A stretch of DNA of 53,843 bases from Gemmatimonadota bacterium (GCA_002727195.1 PBWH01000034.1:1-53843), one strand, 5' to 3'; shown: positions 34,017 to 42,973, counted from the first letter of the stretch. Made by a program: numbers and translations. The notes: a model not told the origin generated them from the letters alone.

Positions 34017-34928
34017 TCAGCCTAAGGAATCGGGTATGAACGACTTCACCGCTTCGTAGGCCTCTGCAGTCTCCTCAGCCGACAACGTAGGTTTTGGAGG
34101 TGCTGCCCATGGCTCCATCAGCCCGATTTTGCTGAGAATAGCCTTTGCAGCCGAGATCAGGAAGGGGTGCAAGGGTCGGAAAATGTCCGTAAAGGTGTTG
34201 GACCGGTGCTGGGCTGCGAACGCCTCCTTGTAATCTCCCGCTTCCCAAGCGTCGTGGATCGCGGGGGTCAGTTGCGGACAGACGTTCGGCATCAAGCTGG
34301 TCGAGGCGCAGACGCCGGCGTCAAGGAGATGTACGAAGAAGGCATCGCCGCCGACGGTGACGCGAAAGTCGGAATCTGGTTCGAGGGCTGCGAGATAGGC
34401 GAGTGTGTTCGAGGGAGATCCAGAGCTGTCCTTGCAGCCCTGAACCCCAACATCTGCCAGTTTTGGGATCGTGGCCGGTTCGACACTAACCTTGGTCATC
34501 GAAGGGATGTTGTAAAGCATCACGGGAACAGGTGACGCTTCCACCAAGTTGGCGAAGAACGAGACCACCTCATCCTGAGTCATGGGGAAATAGAATGGTG
34601 GATTTACTAGGATGCCTTCTGCTCCCAGGTCACCGGCTTGCCGCGCTTGTTCGTGTGTCCGCTTTACGTTGGGTTGTCCGCAGCCGACGACTACGGGGAC
34701 GCGTCCACAGACCTCCTCGACGACTGACGTGATCGCAGCCGGACGTTGGTCGTCATTGATGCCTGCGAACTCACCGGATGTGCCCATCACCACCACGCCC
34801 CTTGAACCGTGTTCGAGCAGGCGGGATGCGGTCCGTTTCATGGCATCGGCATCGACTGAGAAGTCTTCTCGCATGGCTGTCACCATTGCTGGGATACTGC
34901 CTTTAAGCTTCTGTTGGAATGGCGTCAT
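34017..34928 (-). CDS. DapA/NanA-family aldolase or dehydratase (2-keto-3-deoxy-sugar-acid aldolase candidate)
   Basis: A 303-residue class I aldolase-fold protein. MGTSGEF (48-54) is the carboxylate-binding loop, Tyr139 lies in MLYNIPS and the Schiff-base Lys166 in GCKDSSG. The family includes dihydrodipicolinate synthase, sialate lyase and 2-keto-3-deoxygluconate aldolases. No lysine-biosynthesis gene is near, while sugar-acid dehydratases are, so cleavage of a 2-keto-3-deoxy acid to pyruvate and an aldehyde is the better guess. It follows the aldo/keto reductase gene after 21 bases and is the last gene of the minus-strand cluster. Confidence 0.75.
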   Translation of the reverse strand: MTPFQQKLKGSIPAMVTAMREDFSVDADAMKRTASRLLEHGSRGVVVMGTSGEFAGINDDQRPAAITSVVEEVCGRVPVVVGCGQPNVKRTHEQARQAGDLGAEGILVNPPFYFPMTQDEVVSFFANLVEASPVPVMLYNIPSMTKVSVEPATIPKLADVGVQGCKDSSGSPSNTLAYLAALEPDSDFRVTVGGDAFFVHLLDAGVCASTSLMPNVCPQLTPAIHDAWEAGDYKEAFAAQHRSNTFTDIFRPLHPFLISAAKAILSKIGLMEPWAAPPKPTLSAEETAEAYEAVKSFIPDSLG

Positions 34929-34949
34929 TCGATTTTCCTCACGATCTGT

Positions 34950-35909
34950 TTATCGATTCACATTACCCGGTGCGTCGAGCCCAACATCTATCAACTTGCC
35001 AAATATTGATTCGATTTTCTGAACGTCCGTTCCCGGAAGGGGAGGGGACAGGATAGAGTCAATGTTGGCGTTGAGGTGGTCGGGGTTACCGGTGCCGAAC
35101 AGAACGACGTCGATGCCTGCCGTATGTCGACAGTATCGGTAGGCGGCGTCGATCACGCTGGATGCGCCGCGCTCATGGATTAGGAAGCCTAGCGGATTGT
35201 CTTGCCCTTTGAGTTCGTCGGGGAGTTGCCCATCGTCTACGAGTTGGTCGACGATGCGCTTAAGCCGGCCCTGCTCGCTGAACAACAGGCGAACGGCGAA
35301 CATGTCGAGAACACCGATTCCCTTCTCTCGCGTTACAGGGAAGATCGATCGCCGGGCAGATTGGTGGAGCATGTGGTAGGCGACCATTATAACGTCGAAG
35401 CTGTCGTGGTGGATCGCCTGCTCGAGACTTTCGTGATGGGTGTCGTGCGGAGGCACCTCTGTCATGCCGAGGTGCTTGAACTTACCCTTGTTACGCTCCC
35501 TTATTAGTGGCTCGACGATCACATCTACTGCGTGGATGTAGGCGTCGGGCGCAACCCCGTGAAGATGGAAGATGTCGATGCAGTCTGTTTTCAGGTCGAC
35601 GAGGGAGTTGTCTAGACTGGCGATGACGTCCTCGGGTGAAAGAAGGTCATCTCCCCGACCGATCGAAGCTTTGGTCGAGATGACCAACTCGTGCCGACGA
35701 TCGGCGATCGCTTTGCCAACAATCTTTTCGGTGCCGTAGTTGGCACTTGTATCGATGAAGTTGACTCCGCGATCGAGGGCCATCCGGACCAGATCCACGG
35801 AATCGGACTCAGGCTTGCCAACACGCTTCCCTATGGCGCTGAAGCCGCCGCATCCCAGACCTGCCACGCTGACCTTCAGGCCAGTTCGGCCGAGAGTAGT
35901 GTATTTCAT
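34950..35909 (-). CDS. Aldo/keto reductase
   Basis: A 319-residue NADPH-dependent oxidoreductase barrel. The catalytic tetrad is Asp53, Tyr58, Lys80 and a histidine at 115 or 117 (IDIFHLHG). It begins MKYTTLGRTGLKVS, the common start. It could reduce the aldehyde made by the adjacent aldolase, for example lactaldehyde from rhamnose or fucose, or oxidise a sugar to its lactone. Its ATG overlaps the sulfatase stop by four bases (ATGA), so translation is coupled. Confidence 0.8.
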   Translation of the reverse strand: MKYTTLGRTGLKVSVAGLGCGGFSAIGKRVGKPESDSVDLVRMALDRGVNFIDTSANYGTEKIVGKAIADRRHELVISTKASIGRGDDLLSPEDVIASLDNSLVDLKTDCIDIFHLHGVAPDAYIHAVDVIVEPLIRERNKGKFKHLGMTEVPPHDTHHESLEQAIHHDSFDVIMVAYHMLHQSARRSIFPVTREKGIGVLDMFAVRLLFSEQGRLKRIVDQLVDDGQLPDELKGQDNPLGFLIHERGASSVIDAAYRYCRHTAGIDVVLFGTGNPDHLNANIDSILSPPLPGTDVQKIESIFGKLIDVGLDAPGNVNR

Positions 35910-37270
35910 TCTGTCTCCCTTCTGGTGCTAGCAGCACGTTCAGCCTGGTTCCGCCTGCAGCGGTCGTTAATTTCATCGGGGTCGATCAAAGCTCGTAACT
36001 CACGGTTAAGATCGGCGAGTGTCACAACGTGTCCCGGGTCGTTTGCCAGATCATGATTCTCGTCAGGATCTGTGCTCAGGTCGAACAGTTGCGGAGGGTT
36101 GTCCACGTAGTGGCAGAGCTTGTGATCACCCTTCTTGAGCATGAAGCCGGCGTTGAGCATGCCCATATGGTGATATTCCGCGAAGACCTTGCGTGGTGTC
36201 TCGTCGGGCACACGGGCGGTTTCCAGCAGGCTGCGTCCAGGAAGGTCGGGGGGGATTTCGCTTCCCGCAATGTCGAGCAAGGTGGGCAGGACGTCGATGA
36301 GGCTGACGTTCTGGCGGAGTCGTGCCGACGAACCTCCGGGTTGACGGACCATCAGCGGCACGCGAACAGCGTCCTCGTAGAAGCACTGCTTCTGCCAGAT
36401 CCCATGGTGGCCGCGCATCTCCCCATGGTCGCTCGTGTAGATGACGACGGTGTCATCTTTGAGGGATGAGCTATTGATCGCGTCCAGAATCCGACCGATC
36501 TCGTTGTCTATATAAGTGATCAGTGCGTAGTAGGATGCCGTCGCGCGGCGGACAATTTCCTCTGGCGGGGGGACCTCGTTGCGCCACGACCATCGATGAT
36601 GCTGGATAATCGGATGCTGATCCTCAAGCGGTTCGTCCCAGGTGTCCGGCAGTTCTAGTGTCTCGGGATCATAGAGCGTGTAGTAGTCCGGGTGCGCGAT
36701 AAGCGGGAAGTGGGGAAGCATGAATCCGCAGTAGAGCAGGAAGGGCTTGTCTGACGACCCGCTCTCCCGAGCATTCAGATACTCGATCGCTGTATCTGCG
36801 GCCAGAGTGTCGTAGCTGCTGTTGCTGTGGTGGCCCGGGCCACATTCTGAGACGTGTGAGTTGGATGCCCGTCGTGCATCAGGTCCCCGTCTCGGAGCGC
36901 CACCGCTCTGGATCCATCGGGGAAGGTCGTCCAGAAGTCGTTGACCGAACCCGTTCAGACGGTCTGGCCCGTTGAAGTGTGTGCGCCCGCAGAGGATGGT
37001 CTCGTAATCGGACAGGTGGTGACCCCAGGTGGGGTATTTGTCGGGGTCGAGGACGGCGCCAAGATCCCACGCTTCGATCTGGTGCGGATACCTGCCCGTT
37101 AGCATGGACAGCCGTGATGGCGTGCAGATCGGGTAGTTACAATAGGCGTTGTCGAACACAAGGCTCTGTTCAGCCAGGCAATCCAGGTTGGGCGTCTGGA
37201 CTAGAGGGTGACCGCTGTTGCCCATCGCGGACCCGCTATGCTCGTCGGAGAACAGGTAGACAACGTTCAC
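35906..37270 (-). CDS. Sulfatase (choline-sulfatase-like), FGly-dependent
   Basis: A 454-residue protein. Metal ligands lie in FSDEHSG (7-13), the FGly site is Cys49-Thr-Pro-Ser-Arg followed by SMLTGRYPHQ, and further marks are YCGFMLPHFPL and IYTSDHGEMRGHHGIWQK. Its C-terminal LFDLSTDPDENHDLANDP is the common sulfatase tail. No signal peptide. It is coupled to the aldo/keto reductase gene and follows a short unknown ORF and a glycosidase-like gene, so desulfation, glycoside cleavage and sugar oxidation appear grouped. Confidence 0.85.
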   Translation of the reverse strand: MNVVYLFSDEHSGSAMGNSGHPLVQTPNLDCLAEQSLVFDNAYCNYPICTPSRLSMLTGRYPHQIEAWDLGAVLDPDKYPTWGHHLSDYETILCGRTHFNGPDRLNGFGQRLLDDLPRWIQSGGAPRRGPDARRASNSHVSECGPGHHSNSSYDTLAADTAIEYLNARESGSSDKPFLLYCGFMLPHFPLIAHPDYYTLYDPETLELPDTWDEPLEDQHPIIQHHRWSWRNEVPPPEEIVRRATASYYALITYIDNEIGRILDAINSSSLKDDTVVIYTSDHGEMRGHHGIWQKQCFYEDAVRVPLMVRQPGGSSARLRQNVSLIDVLPTLLDIAGSEIPPDLPGRSLLETARVPDETPRKVFAEYHHMGMLNAGFMLKKGDHKLCHYVDNPPQLFDLSTDPDENHDLANDPGHVVTLADLNRELRALIDPDEINDRCRRNQAERAASTRRETE

Positions 37271-37289
37271 AGTCGGTCTTCTCTTTCCG

Positions 37290-37505
37290 TTACGTAGTCG
37301 GAGGCGGCGAGTATCTTCCGCCCCGCGGGCACAGGTCGATGCCTGTGCAGACGAGGTCGGTCGAGACGAGTTCTAGGATGCCCCCTTCCCAGATCGCGAT
37401 TTCCTCGATTTCCTTAAGGTGGACGAGCGAATGGGAGCGGTCTTGTGGACAGCCCTGCGTGGGTTCCTCCCGATCCTCTCGCGTGATGATTCCCAAGTCG
37501 TAAAA
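37290..37505 (-). CDS. Short in-frame extension after the glycosidase-like gene's TAG stop; uncertain gene
   Basis: Right after the TAG of the 37506-39269 gene the same frame stays open for 71 codons to a TAA at 37290. It encodes protein-like text: FYDLGIITREDREEPTQG, then HSLVHLKEIEEIAIWEGGIL and LVSTDLVCTGIDLCPRGGR. No ATG is available, and a TTG at 37496 could start it. It may be a separate small protein, the lost C-terminus of the upstream gene after a nonsense change, or a chance open frame. The patterned strands (EEIAIWEGGILELV) favour real protein. Confidence 0.35.
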   Translation of the reverse strand, partial: FYDLGIITREDREEPTQGCPQDRSHSLVHLKEIEEIAIWEGGILELVSTDLVCTGIDLCPRGGRYSPPPTT

Positions 37506-39269
37506 CTACGCTGGAGTCACGTACTTGCTGTGCCAACCGTCCAGGCTGTCGAGCGGGTAAACTGGGGCATCGAGAGACGATGATCCCGCTTCCTGCCACG
37601 TGGAGATTTCATCGATGCGGCCAAGCCGCCTGGCTGCGCTCCACTCGGGGCCATAGTGGGCCATCGAGCCGGTGTCTCCCCACCAAAAGAAGAAGGCGTC
37701 GACTCCCTGTTGAGCGAGGCCCGCGGCCGTGTTCCGGTAGTCTTCTGCACCCATTTCTGAGGTGTGGAAACACGGTGCTAACTCGCACGACGAGGTCTGC
37801 GTCAGGCTGATAAACGGCTTGATGGCATCAGACTGCTGCCAAGAGAAGGCCGAGTGATTCCACTCGGGGTGGTCCGTATATGGGACCAGCGTGTCGACCA
37901 CGCCCGCCGCAATCCATCCCTCCGGGTCGAGCGATTGACGCAGGTTTTCCTCTGGCGTGCTCATGACGATCGCTGTCACCGGAAGCTGGAGTGCTTCTTT
38001 CAACTCGCGCATGAAGCCAGTCAGGATGCTTGAGCGGTAGCGCAGCCAGGTCGGATCGTCTTCGTCCAGCGTGCGTGGGTCGGCTCCGTACTGTTCGCGA
38101 TAGCCATCTACGAGAGGTGCCTCGTACTCGAGCAGCGGATGACGCCGATTGTAGAGTAGGCAGAGGCCGTCGATCTCGTAGGCGGCCATTTCGCGGTAGG
38201 TTTCGATCACGTGTTCGCGCACTTTGGGATAGGCGAAGGATAGCCGGACGGATTCCGCTCCGTCGCGATCTCGGCCTCGTAACTCGGGATGGCGCTTGCA
38301 GAAAGTGTCGCCGTGGTCCCAGTAGTCGTGCACTGGGGCCTGCCTGAAACCGCCGAGTCGGTGGGTGACATGAAACTCGAGACCGAGGTGGCGTGTCACC
38401 TCACTGGCGATCGCAAGCGGGTCGTTACCCGATGCTCTCCACCGACGCCAGCAAGCAGCCTCGTTTCGAGCGTGGGTATGGAAGAATACGTCTCGGCCAA
38501 TTGCCTCAGGCGTCCGGTTGCGCGTCCGGAAATAGGAGGACAAGTCTCCCATCGCCCCTTCCCAGTAGATTCGTGTGAAGTCTGTGTCGCCGAACGGAAG
38601 GATGTGCCGCCTTAGCATCTCCGGAGATTCCGCCCGGGTTAGCGTGACGTCGTTGTGCGCGTAGAGGGGGATCTGGGCCGGATCTGCCTGCTGGTAGACC
38701 CGCACGTCCTTTTCCGTCAGCGGAAGCAGCTTCACGTAGGCGACATTCGTCAGGCAACATTTGATGCTCTGGACGCCGTCGCGTCCCGTCTCGATCCAGG
38801 TGGGCTGAGCGAACTCGAGATCCTCTCCGTGGAGTTCGACGATTTGCCAGAAGCATTCGCTGAGCTCCTCTTCACCGGTCCAGTGGTGCCAGCCTGAAAC
38901 CGGGTCTGTCGGCTGTGGACGTGTCGGCAGCTGCAGCGACGTGTAGGTGTCGTCTCCTGCTATCCTGACCAGCAACTGGGGCTTCCCGTCTCCGGCAAGA
39001 TACCAGTCTTTGAGACGCCAGCACCCGATCGAAATAGCGTACCATCCGTGGGCGTCCAGTGGAAGCGCGATCGGCGGCGCCTCGGTCTCCACGCCCGCGA
39101 CCAGCGCTTTACCAGACAGGTGCTGACCGCGGTACTCCATCACACGCCATCGTCGGTGTCTGTCATCAGGTGCGAGCGACGAGTCGGGGATGCATTGATC
39201 CATCGCCGTATGGTAGGTCGGCCGGCTGGAAAGCCAGCGATCGGCGAAAAGGTCGACTGCTTCAGGCAT
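37506..39269 (-). CDS. Putative glycoside hydrolase: N-terminal beta domain plus TIM barrel
   Basis: A 587-residue protein. Residues about 1-200 look like a beta-sandwich (HGWYAISIGCWRLKDWY, WHHWTGEEELSECFWQIVEL). The rest reads as a barrel: FTRIYWEGAMGDLSSYF, LGLEFHVTHRLGG, YEIDGLCLLYNRRHPLLEYE, VDTLVPYTDHPEW and GVDAFFFWWGDTG. It resembles GHL10-like hypothetical glycosidases; paired acids at barrel strand ends are present but not assignable. No signal peptide is visible. It lies between an enolase-superfamily gene and a sulfatase in one direction, so a role in oligosaccharide breakdown is likely. ATG at 39269 lies in the left arm of an inverted repeat. Confidence 0.55.
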   Translation of the reverse strand: MPEAVDLFADRWLSSRPTYHTAMDQCIPDSSLAPDDRHRRWRVMEYRGQHLSGKALVAGVETEAPPIALPLDAHGWYAISIGCWRLKDWYLAGDGKPQLLVRIAGDDTYTSLQLPTRPQPTDPVSGWHHWTGEEELSECFWQIVELHGEDLEFAQPTWIETGRDGVQSIKCCLTNVAYVKLLPLTEKDVRVYQQADPAQIPLYAHNDVTLTRAESPEMLRRHILPFGDTDFTRIYWEGAMGDLSSYFRTRNRTPEAIGRDVFFHTHARNEAACWRRWRASGNDPLAIASEVTRHLGLEFHVTHRLGGFRQAPVHDYWDHGDTFCKRHPELRGRDRDGAESVRLSFAYPKVREHVIETYREMAAYEIDGLCLLYNRRHPLLEYEAPLVDGYREQYGADPRTLDEDDPTWLRYRSSILTGFMRELKEALQLPVTAIVMSTPEENLRQSLDPEGWIAAGVVDTLVPYTDHPEWNHSAFSWQQSDAIKPFISLTQTSSCELAPCFHTSEMGAEDYRNTAAGLAQQGVDAFFFWWGDTGSMAHYGPEWSAARRLGRIDEISTWQEAGSSSLDAPVYPLDSLDGWHSKYVTPA

Positions 39270-39424
39270 TCATCCCGAGTAGATCGTGTGCGTGAAAGTA
39301 AGGGTGTTGTCTCATCTGGTGGGTGCTCTTCTTCCCGATTGTATCGAGAAGTGAACGCCCGTCTCGTACCTGACCTGGTCCCTCGATACGGTCCTGGCTT
39401 TTGGCGGAACCTACTCGGGATGAA
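39269..39424. repeat. Perfect 14-bp inverted repeats bounding the 37506-39269 / 39429-40520 gap
   Basis: TTCATCCCGAGTAG (39269-39282) is repeated inverted as CTACTCGGGATGAA (39411-39424). The 128 bases between hold TGTATCGAGAAG and CCTCGATACGG, like the core of repeat family 2. No coding region is apparent. It may be a miniature element or a long hairpin in the operon transcript. Confidence 0.55.
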
Positions 39425-39428
39425 ACGG

Positions 39429-40520
39429 TTACCGAGAGCTTAGCGGCTCGGTGATGGCGGCGACTTTGTCCTCGTCGAGTTCTATACCCAGGCCGGGACC
39501 GTCGGGAAGCAGGACGTATCCGTTCTCGTATTGGATCGGGTTTCTCGCGACGTCGCTTTCGTAAAGCATTCCGCCTGTGCAGTCGCCGGGGAAGTCCTGG
39601 TTGGTGGTGATACAGCCGAAGGTAGCCTGGGCCGCCACGCCTACAGAAAGTTCCTGGGTTGTTCCGACCAGAACGGACAAGCCCGCTGAATCCGCGACTT
39701 GCGCCACGTGGATTGCGTTGGTGAACCCGCCTGCACCGCACAGGCTGATGTTGTAGATGTCCACGTATCGGTGTTTGGCGAACTCATAGGCCTGGTTCAG
39801 CGAACTGACGTGCTCGCTGATCGGGAAGTCGATTCTCCGCCGGACTTCCTTCTGGCCTTCCAGGTCCTTTCGGTCCGACACGGACTCGCAGAGGATGGGC
39901 GGGTAGTAACGACTCAGAATCTCGATCGTTTTGACGACGTGCTTCCAATTGTGGACCCCGCTGAAGTCGAGCGATTTAAGCTCGAAGCCGTCGCCGTGGT
40001 TCGATTTGACACCGTCTAGGAAGACCTCGTCCGCCTCGATGTTCCCGCCGTGATACAAACGGAAGAGGTCCTGGCCCTCTCCCATCCTGCGATCCACCCG
40101 CTTGATATTGGCTTCGGCATCCTCACGCGAGTAGTTGCGGAAGATGGGGTAGCAAACTCGCATCTTGTCCGTAAATGCCCCACCGAACACCCCGGCGACA
40201 GATCTTCCCTGGATCTTACCGACCAGGTCGAAAATCGCGATTTCGAGACCCGCCCGGATCGCCCCTCCCATCCGCAAGCGGCCCCGAGCCCTTTCCGTCA
40301 GGAGATGCCAGTCGAGTGGATCTTGATCCATGACGATCGATTCATAGGCGCCCTTGATGTCCTCGAGATCATACATAACGCCCCAGTCGTGGACGTCGGA
40401 CATCTCTCCAAGTCCTACAAGCTCTTCATCCGTGCCCAACTGAACGATCACGTGCTGGGAGATCTGTCCGGTTTCTCGTCGGGTCGAGACCGGAGTAAGG
40501 GTGACGCTGGTCATTTTCAT
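39429..40520 (-). CDS. Enolase-superfamily protein with atypical active site
   Basis: A 363-residue protein of the muconate-lactonizing/mandelate-racemase type: GLEIAIFDLVGKIQGRSV at the barrel start, Asp185 in KSLDFSG, Glu212 in ILCESVS, Glu236 in ISEHV and LCGAGGFTNAIHVAQVA later. The usual KxK motif on strand two is replaced by DLFRLYHGGN, and the distal base segment reads LVGTTQEL instead of a PHG or KxG type. Metal ligands look kept, but the acid-base pair does not. It may have a different proton-transfer residue or a non-dehydratase role. Part of the minus-strand sulfatase/uronate cluster. Confidence 0.65.
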   Translation of the reverse strand: MKMTSVTLTPVSTRRETGQISQHVIVQLGTDEELVGLGEMSDVHDWGVMYDLEDIKGAYESIVMDQDPLDWHLLTERARGRLRMGGAIRAGLEIAIFDLVGKIQGRSVAGVFGGAFTDKMRVCYPIFRNYSREDAEANIKRVDRRMGEGQDLFRLYHGGNIEADEVFLDGVKSNHGDGFELKSLDFSGVHNWKHVVKTIEILSRYYPPILCESVSDRKDLEGQKEVRRRIDFPISEHVSSLNQAYEFAKHRYVDIYNISLCGAGGFTNAIHVAQVADSAGLSVLVGTTQELSVGVAAQATFGCITTNQDFPGDCTGGMLYESDVARNPIQYENGYVLLPDGPGLGIELDEDKVAAITEPLSSR

Positions 40521-40569
40521 GGTCTGCTCCTTCTGTAGGTGAGTCCACGAAGTTCGGCCCTGTCCTAGC

Positions 40570-40995
40570 CTACGGATTTGGGGGTGAGGTGCAGATCAGG
40601 ACGACGAGGGTATCGCTTCCAGTGTTTTCGATCCCGTTTACACACCAGGGAGGGAGGTAAACAAAGTCACCCTTCTTGATCTTTCGCTTCGACAGTTCGA
40701 AGGCGCATCTCGCCTTCGCCCGCCATCATGACGTAGGTTTCCTCTGTCGAGTGAGAGCCGGGCTCGAGGACGACGTGTGGGGGGACGTAAAACAGAACGA
40801 GTCCGAGGTTCTTCGCCGGCGCTTTGTCGTTTGCGGGATGAATGCTCGCACCCCTACCCCGTGGCAGCCAGGATACACCACCGGCACTCCGGTGGAGGCA
40901 TCGACGACCATCGGGTTCGGCGCGACATCCGGTTTGAGTGGGAGTCCTTCGGGGAGGGGACCGTCGTATCCTTTGAACTCGGTAATTTTTGCCAC
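40570..40995 (-). pseudogene. Cupin-domain protein, two frameshifts
   Basis: Three frames join into one ~140-residue cupin. MAKITEFKGYDGPLPEG starts at 40995 and runs to GCHGVGVRAFIP. After a frameshift comes PAKNLGLVLFYVPPHVVLEP, then GSHSTEETYVMMAGEGEMRL, carrying the metal-binding cupin histidines and glutamate. After a second shift, KKGDFVYLPPWCVNGIENTG runs to a TAG at 40570. It lies between the SDR and enolase-superfamily genes and would have been a sugar-binding or isomerase cupin. Both shifts must be false for it to be alive. Confidence 0.7.
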
Positions 40996-41027
40996 GTCTT
41001 CTTCTTCTGCTGCTTGTTTGTAAGGTG

Positions 41028-41807
41028 CTAGAATTCCCGGACGTAACCCGCCGTCCAGCCGCCATCTACCACCAGAACGTGTCCATTGATGTAGCTGCTT
41101 TCGGGGGCCGCAAGGAAGAGGACGGCGTTCGCGATCTCTTCGACTTCAGCGGGCCGACCCAACGGAATGTGATCGAGCAGGCTCTGAACGTTCGCCGAGA
41201 ATTTCCCATCCTCGCCATAGAAGAGCTTTCTGGTCCCGTCCGTCAGGGTCGAACCGGGCGCCACGGCATTCACCAGTATGCCTGCCGACCCGAGTTCGAT
41301 GGCCATTGCCCTGGTCAGGCCGACGACGCCGGCTTTCGCCGCCACGAACGCGCTCTGCAGCCTGAGCGGGACGATCCCCGCAATGGAGGCGATGTTGATG
41401 ATCCGGCCTTCGCCCTGCTTGCGCATGTGAGGAACGACCGAGTGGCTTACGGTATAGGGCCCGTCCAGGTCGACCTTCAGGATGCGATCCCACTCGTCCT
41501 GCGGGAACCGGTCGATGGGCTCTCGATGGTTGAGCGTGTTGACGCCCGCATTGTTGACGAGGATATCGATTCTGCCAAAATCAGCGAGGATCCCGTTGAT
41601 GCTGTCTTCCACGTCGTCGGGGTCGGTCACATCCATTCGACGTGAGGGTGCGCCCGCTTCCGATGCGGTCACCTCCAGCACGTTGCCAGCAATGTCGGTG
41701 TAAATGACCTGCGCCCCGTTCGACCGCAAAGTGTCGGCGATCGATCGTCCGATTCCCTGAGCCGCCCCTGTGACCAGGGCCGTCTTGCCTTCCAGTTCTA
41801 CCTTCAT
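41028..41807 (-). CDS. Short-chain dehydrogenase/reductase lacking the catalytic tyrosine
   Basis: A 259-residue SDR. TGAAQGIG (13-20) binds NAD(P), NNAG follows at 85-88 and Ser141 lies in NIASIAG. The YxxxK motif reads Phe154-Val-Ala-Ala-Lys158, so the proton-donating tyrosine is absent, and the codon is plainly TTC. The rest, including GWTAGY at the end, is classic. It begins 12 bases after mannonate dehydratase, where a fructuronate reductase (an SDR in some pathways) would be expected. It may be inactive, use another donor, or be a structural or sensing relative. Confidence 0.75.
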   Translation of the reverse strand: MKVELEGKTALVTGAAQGIGRSIADTLRSNGAQVIYTDIAGNVLEVTASEAGAPSRRMDVTDPDDVEDSINGILADFGRIDILVNNAGVNTLNHREPIDRFPQDEWDRILKVDLDGPYTVSHSVVPHMRKQGEGRIINIASIAGIVPLRLQSAFVAAKAGVVGLTRAMAIELGSAGILVNAVAPGSTLTDGTRKLFYGEDGKFSANVQSLLDHIPLGRPAEVEEIANAVLFLAAPESSYINGHVLVVDGGWTAGYVREF

Positions 41808-41819
41808 TGTGCGATCGAG

Positions 41820-42833
41820 CTAGTTTGCATCAACTGCCTGCAGCATCGCGTGGATGTATCCGAAAGTGAACGCGAATCCGACTTTGCCGGGTTCCGGTCC
41901 TGAGATACGCGGGACATGATCCGGCATGACCATGTAGGGGTAGTCGACCTCTTTCAATGTCTGCATGACTTTGAGCATGTCGACGTCTCCCTCGTCTGGG
42001 AAGACTTCCACGAATTTTCTTAGTCCGCCGCGGATATTCCGGTAGTGGATGTTGAAGATTTTCTTCCGCTCGCCAAAGTAGCGGATAACATCATAGACAT
42101 CCTCGCCGGGGTTCTCCAGCGCTTCTGACATACAGCCGACGCAGAAATTGATCCCGTTGTAGGGACTGTCATACAGGTCGACCAGCTTCTTGAACCCTTC
42201 GACCATTCCCATCACGCGATCGACGCCGCGATAGGTCGTGCCCACGCCGATTCCCGGGTCTGACGGATGACAGGCCATCTGGACCTTGTATTCCTCGGCG
42301 ACGGGGATGACCCGCTGGAGCCAGTGATCCAGGCGTTCCCACATCTCGTCGGCATCGGCTGCGCCGCCTTCGAAGTCCGTCAGCCTCGACTCGGGCGGAT
42401 CTCCGGCTCGGCCCCGGTCGAGCAGTTCGGCATAGTCGAACGTCGACAGCGTCGCGCCCCCTCGACCGGTGGTGCTGGTCGTACGCATGTGACCCAGCGG
42501 TGTCGCGTTGTAGTTGAGCCCTCTGAGTCCGGCTTTGCTCGCCATCCGGATGATGTCGATCACCAGGTCGATCTGGCGCTCCCGCTCGTCGCTCGGCCCG
42601 TGGAAGACCTTTCCCGTGTGCGGGTCATTCAGCGAATTGCCTGAACTGATGACGTGTGCCATCTCCATCTCGATCCCGAACTTCGCGCACCGTTCCCGGT
42701 AGCTGGTCAGCAGATCGGTCGTCCATTCACTGACCGGCTCTGACGGGGTCGTGTCGATGTTGTTGACGCCAAGCTGAGAGAGCTGTTGAAGATCGTGGTC
42801 TTCGGGAAAGGAACCCTGCGTGCCGATGTACAT
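41820..42833 (-). CDS. uxuA: D-mannonate dehydratase
   Basis: A 337-residue protein from ATG 42833, with GGAGG six bases upstream; the longer frame reads into the sulfatase end and is unlikely. UxuA hallmarks are MACHPSDPGIG, FCVGCMSE, IFNIHYRNIRG, FVEVFPDEGDVDM and MPDHVP near the end, with the His, Cys and Asp residues that hold the metal. The enzyme dehydrates D-mannonate to 2-keto-3-deoxy-D-gluconate in glucuronate breakdown. The next gene is an SDR, and a DapA-family aldolase lies at the cluster end, so a uronate route is plausible. Confidence 0.85.
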   Translation of the reverse strand: MYIGTQGSFPEDHDLQQLSQLGVNNIDTTPSEPVSEWTTDLLTSYRERCAKFGIEMEMAHVISSGNSLNDPHTGKVFHGPSDERERQIDLVIDIIRMASKAGLRGLNYNATPLGHMRTTSTTGRGGATLSTFDYAELLDRGRAGDPPESRLTDFEGGAADADEMWERLDHWLQRVIPVAEEYKVQMACHPSDPGIGVGTTYRGVDRVMGMVEGFKKLVDLYDSPYNGINFCVGCMSEALENPGEDVYDVIRYFGERKKIFNIHYRNIRGGLRKFVEVFPDEGDVDMLKVMQTLKEVDYPYMVMPDHVPRISGPEPGKVGFAFTFGYIHAMLQAVDAN

Positions 42834-42973
42834 CGCTACCTCCGGGAGACGAACTGATAAGGGTAAGGAACGGGTGCATGCTGCTGATGACCTGAAGGAA
42901 CGGCAAGTGGAAACGGGAGGGGGTGGAAAGGGCGAAGCCAGTGAGGAGACAGGAAAAGTCCAGGGCGCAGGAA

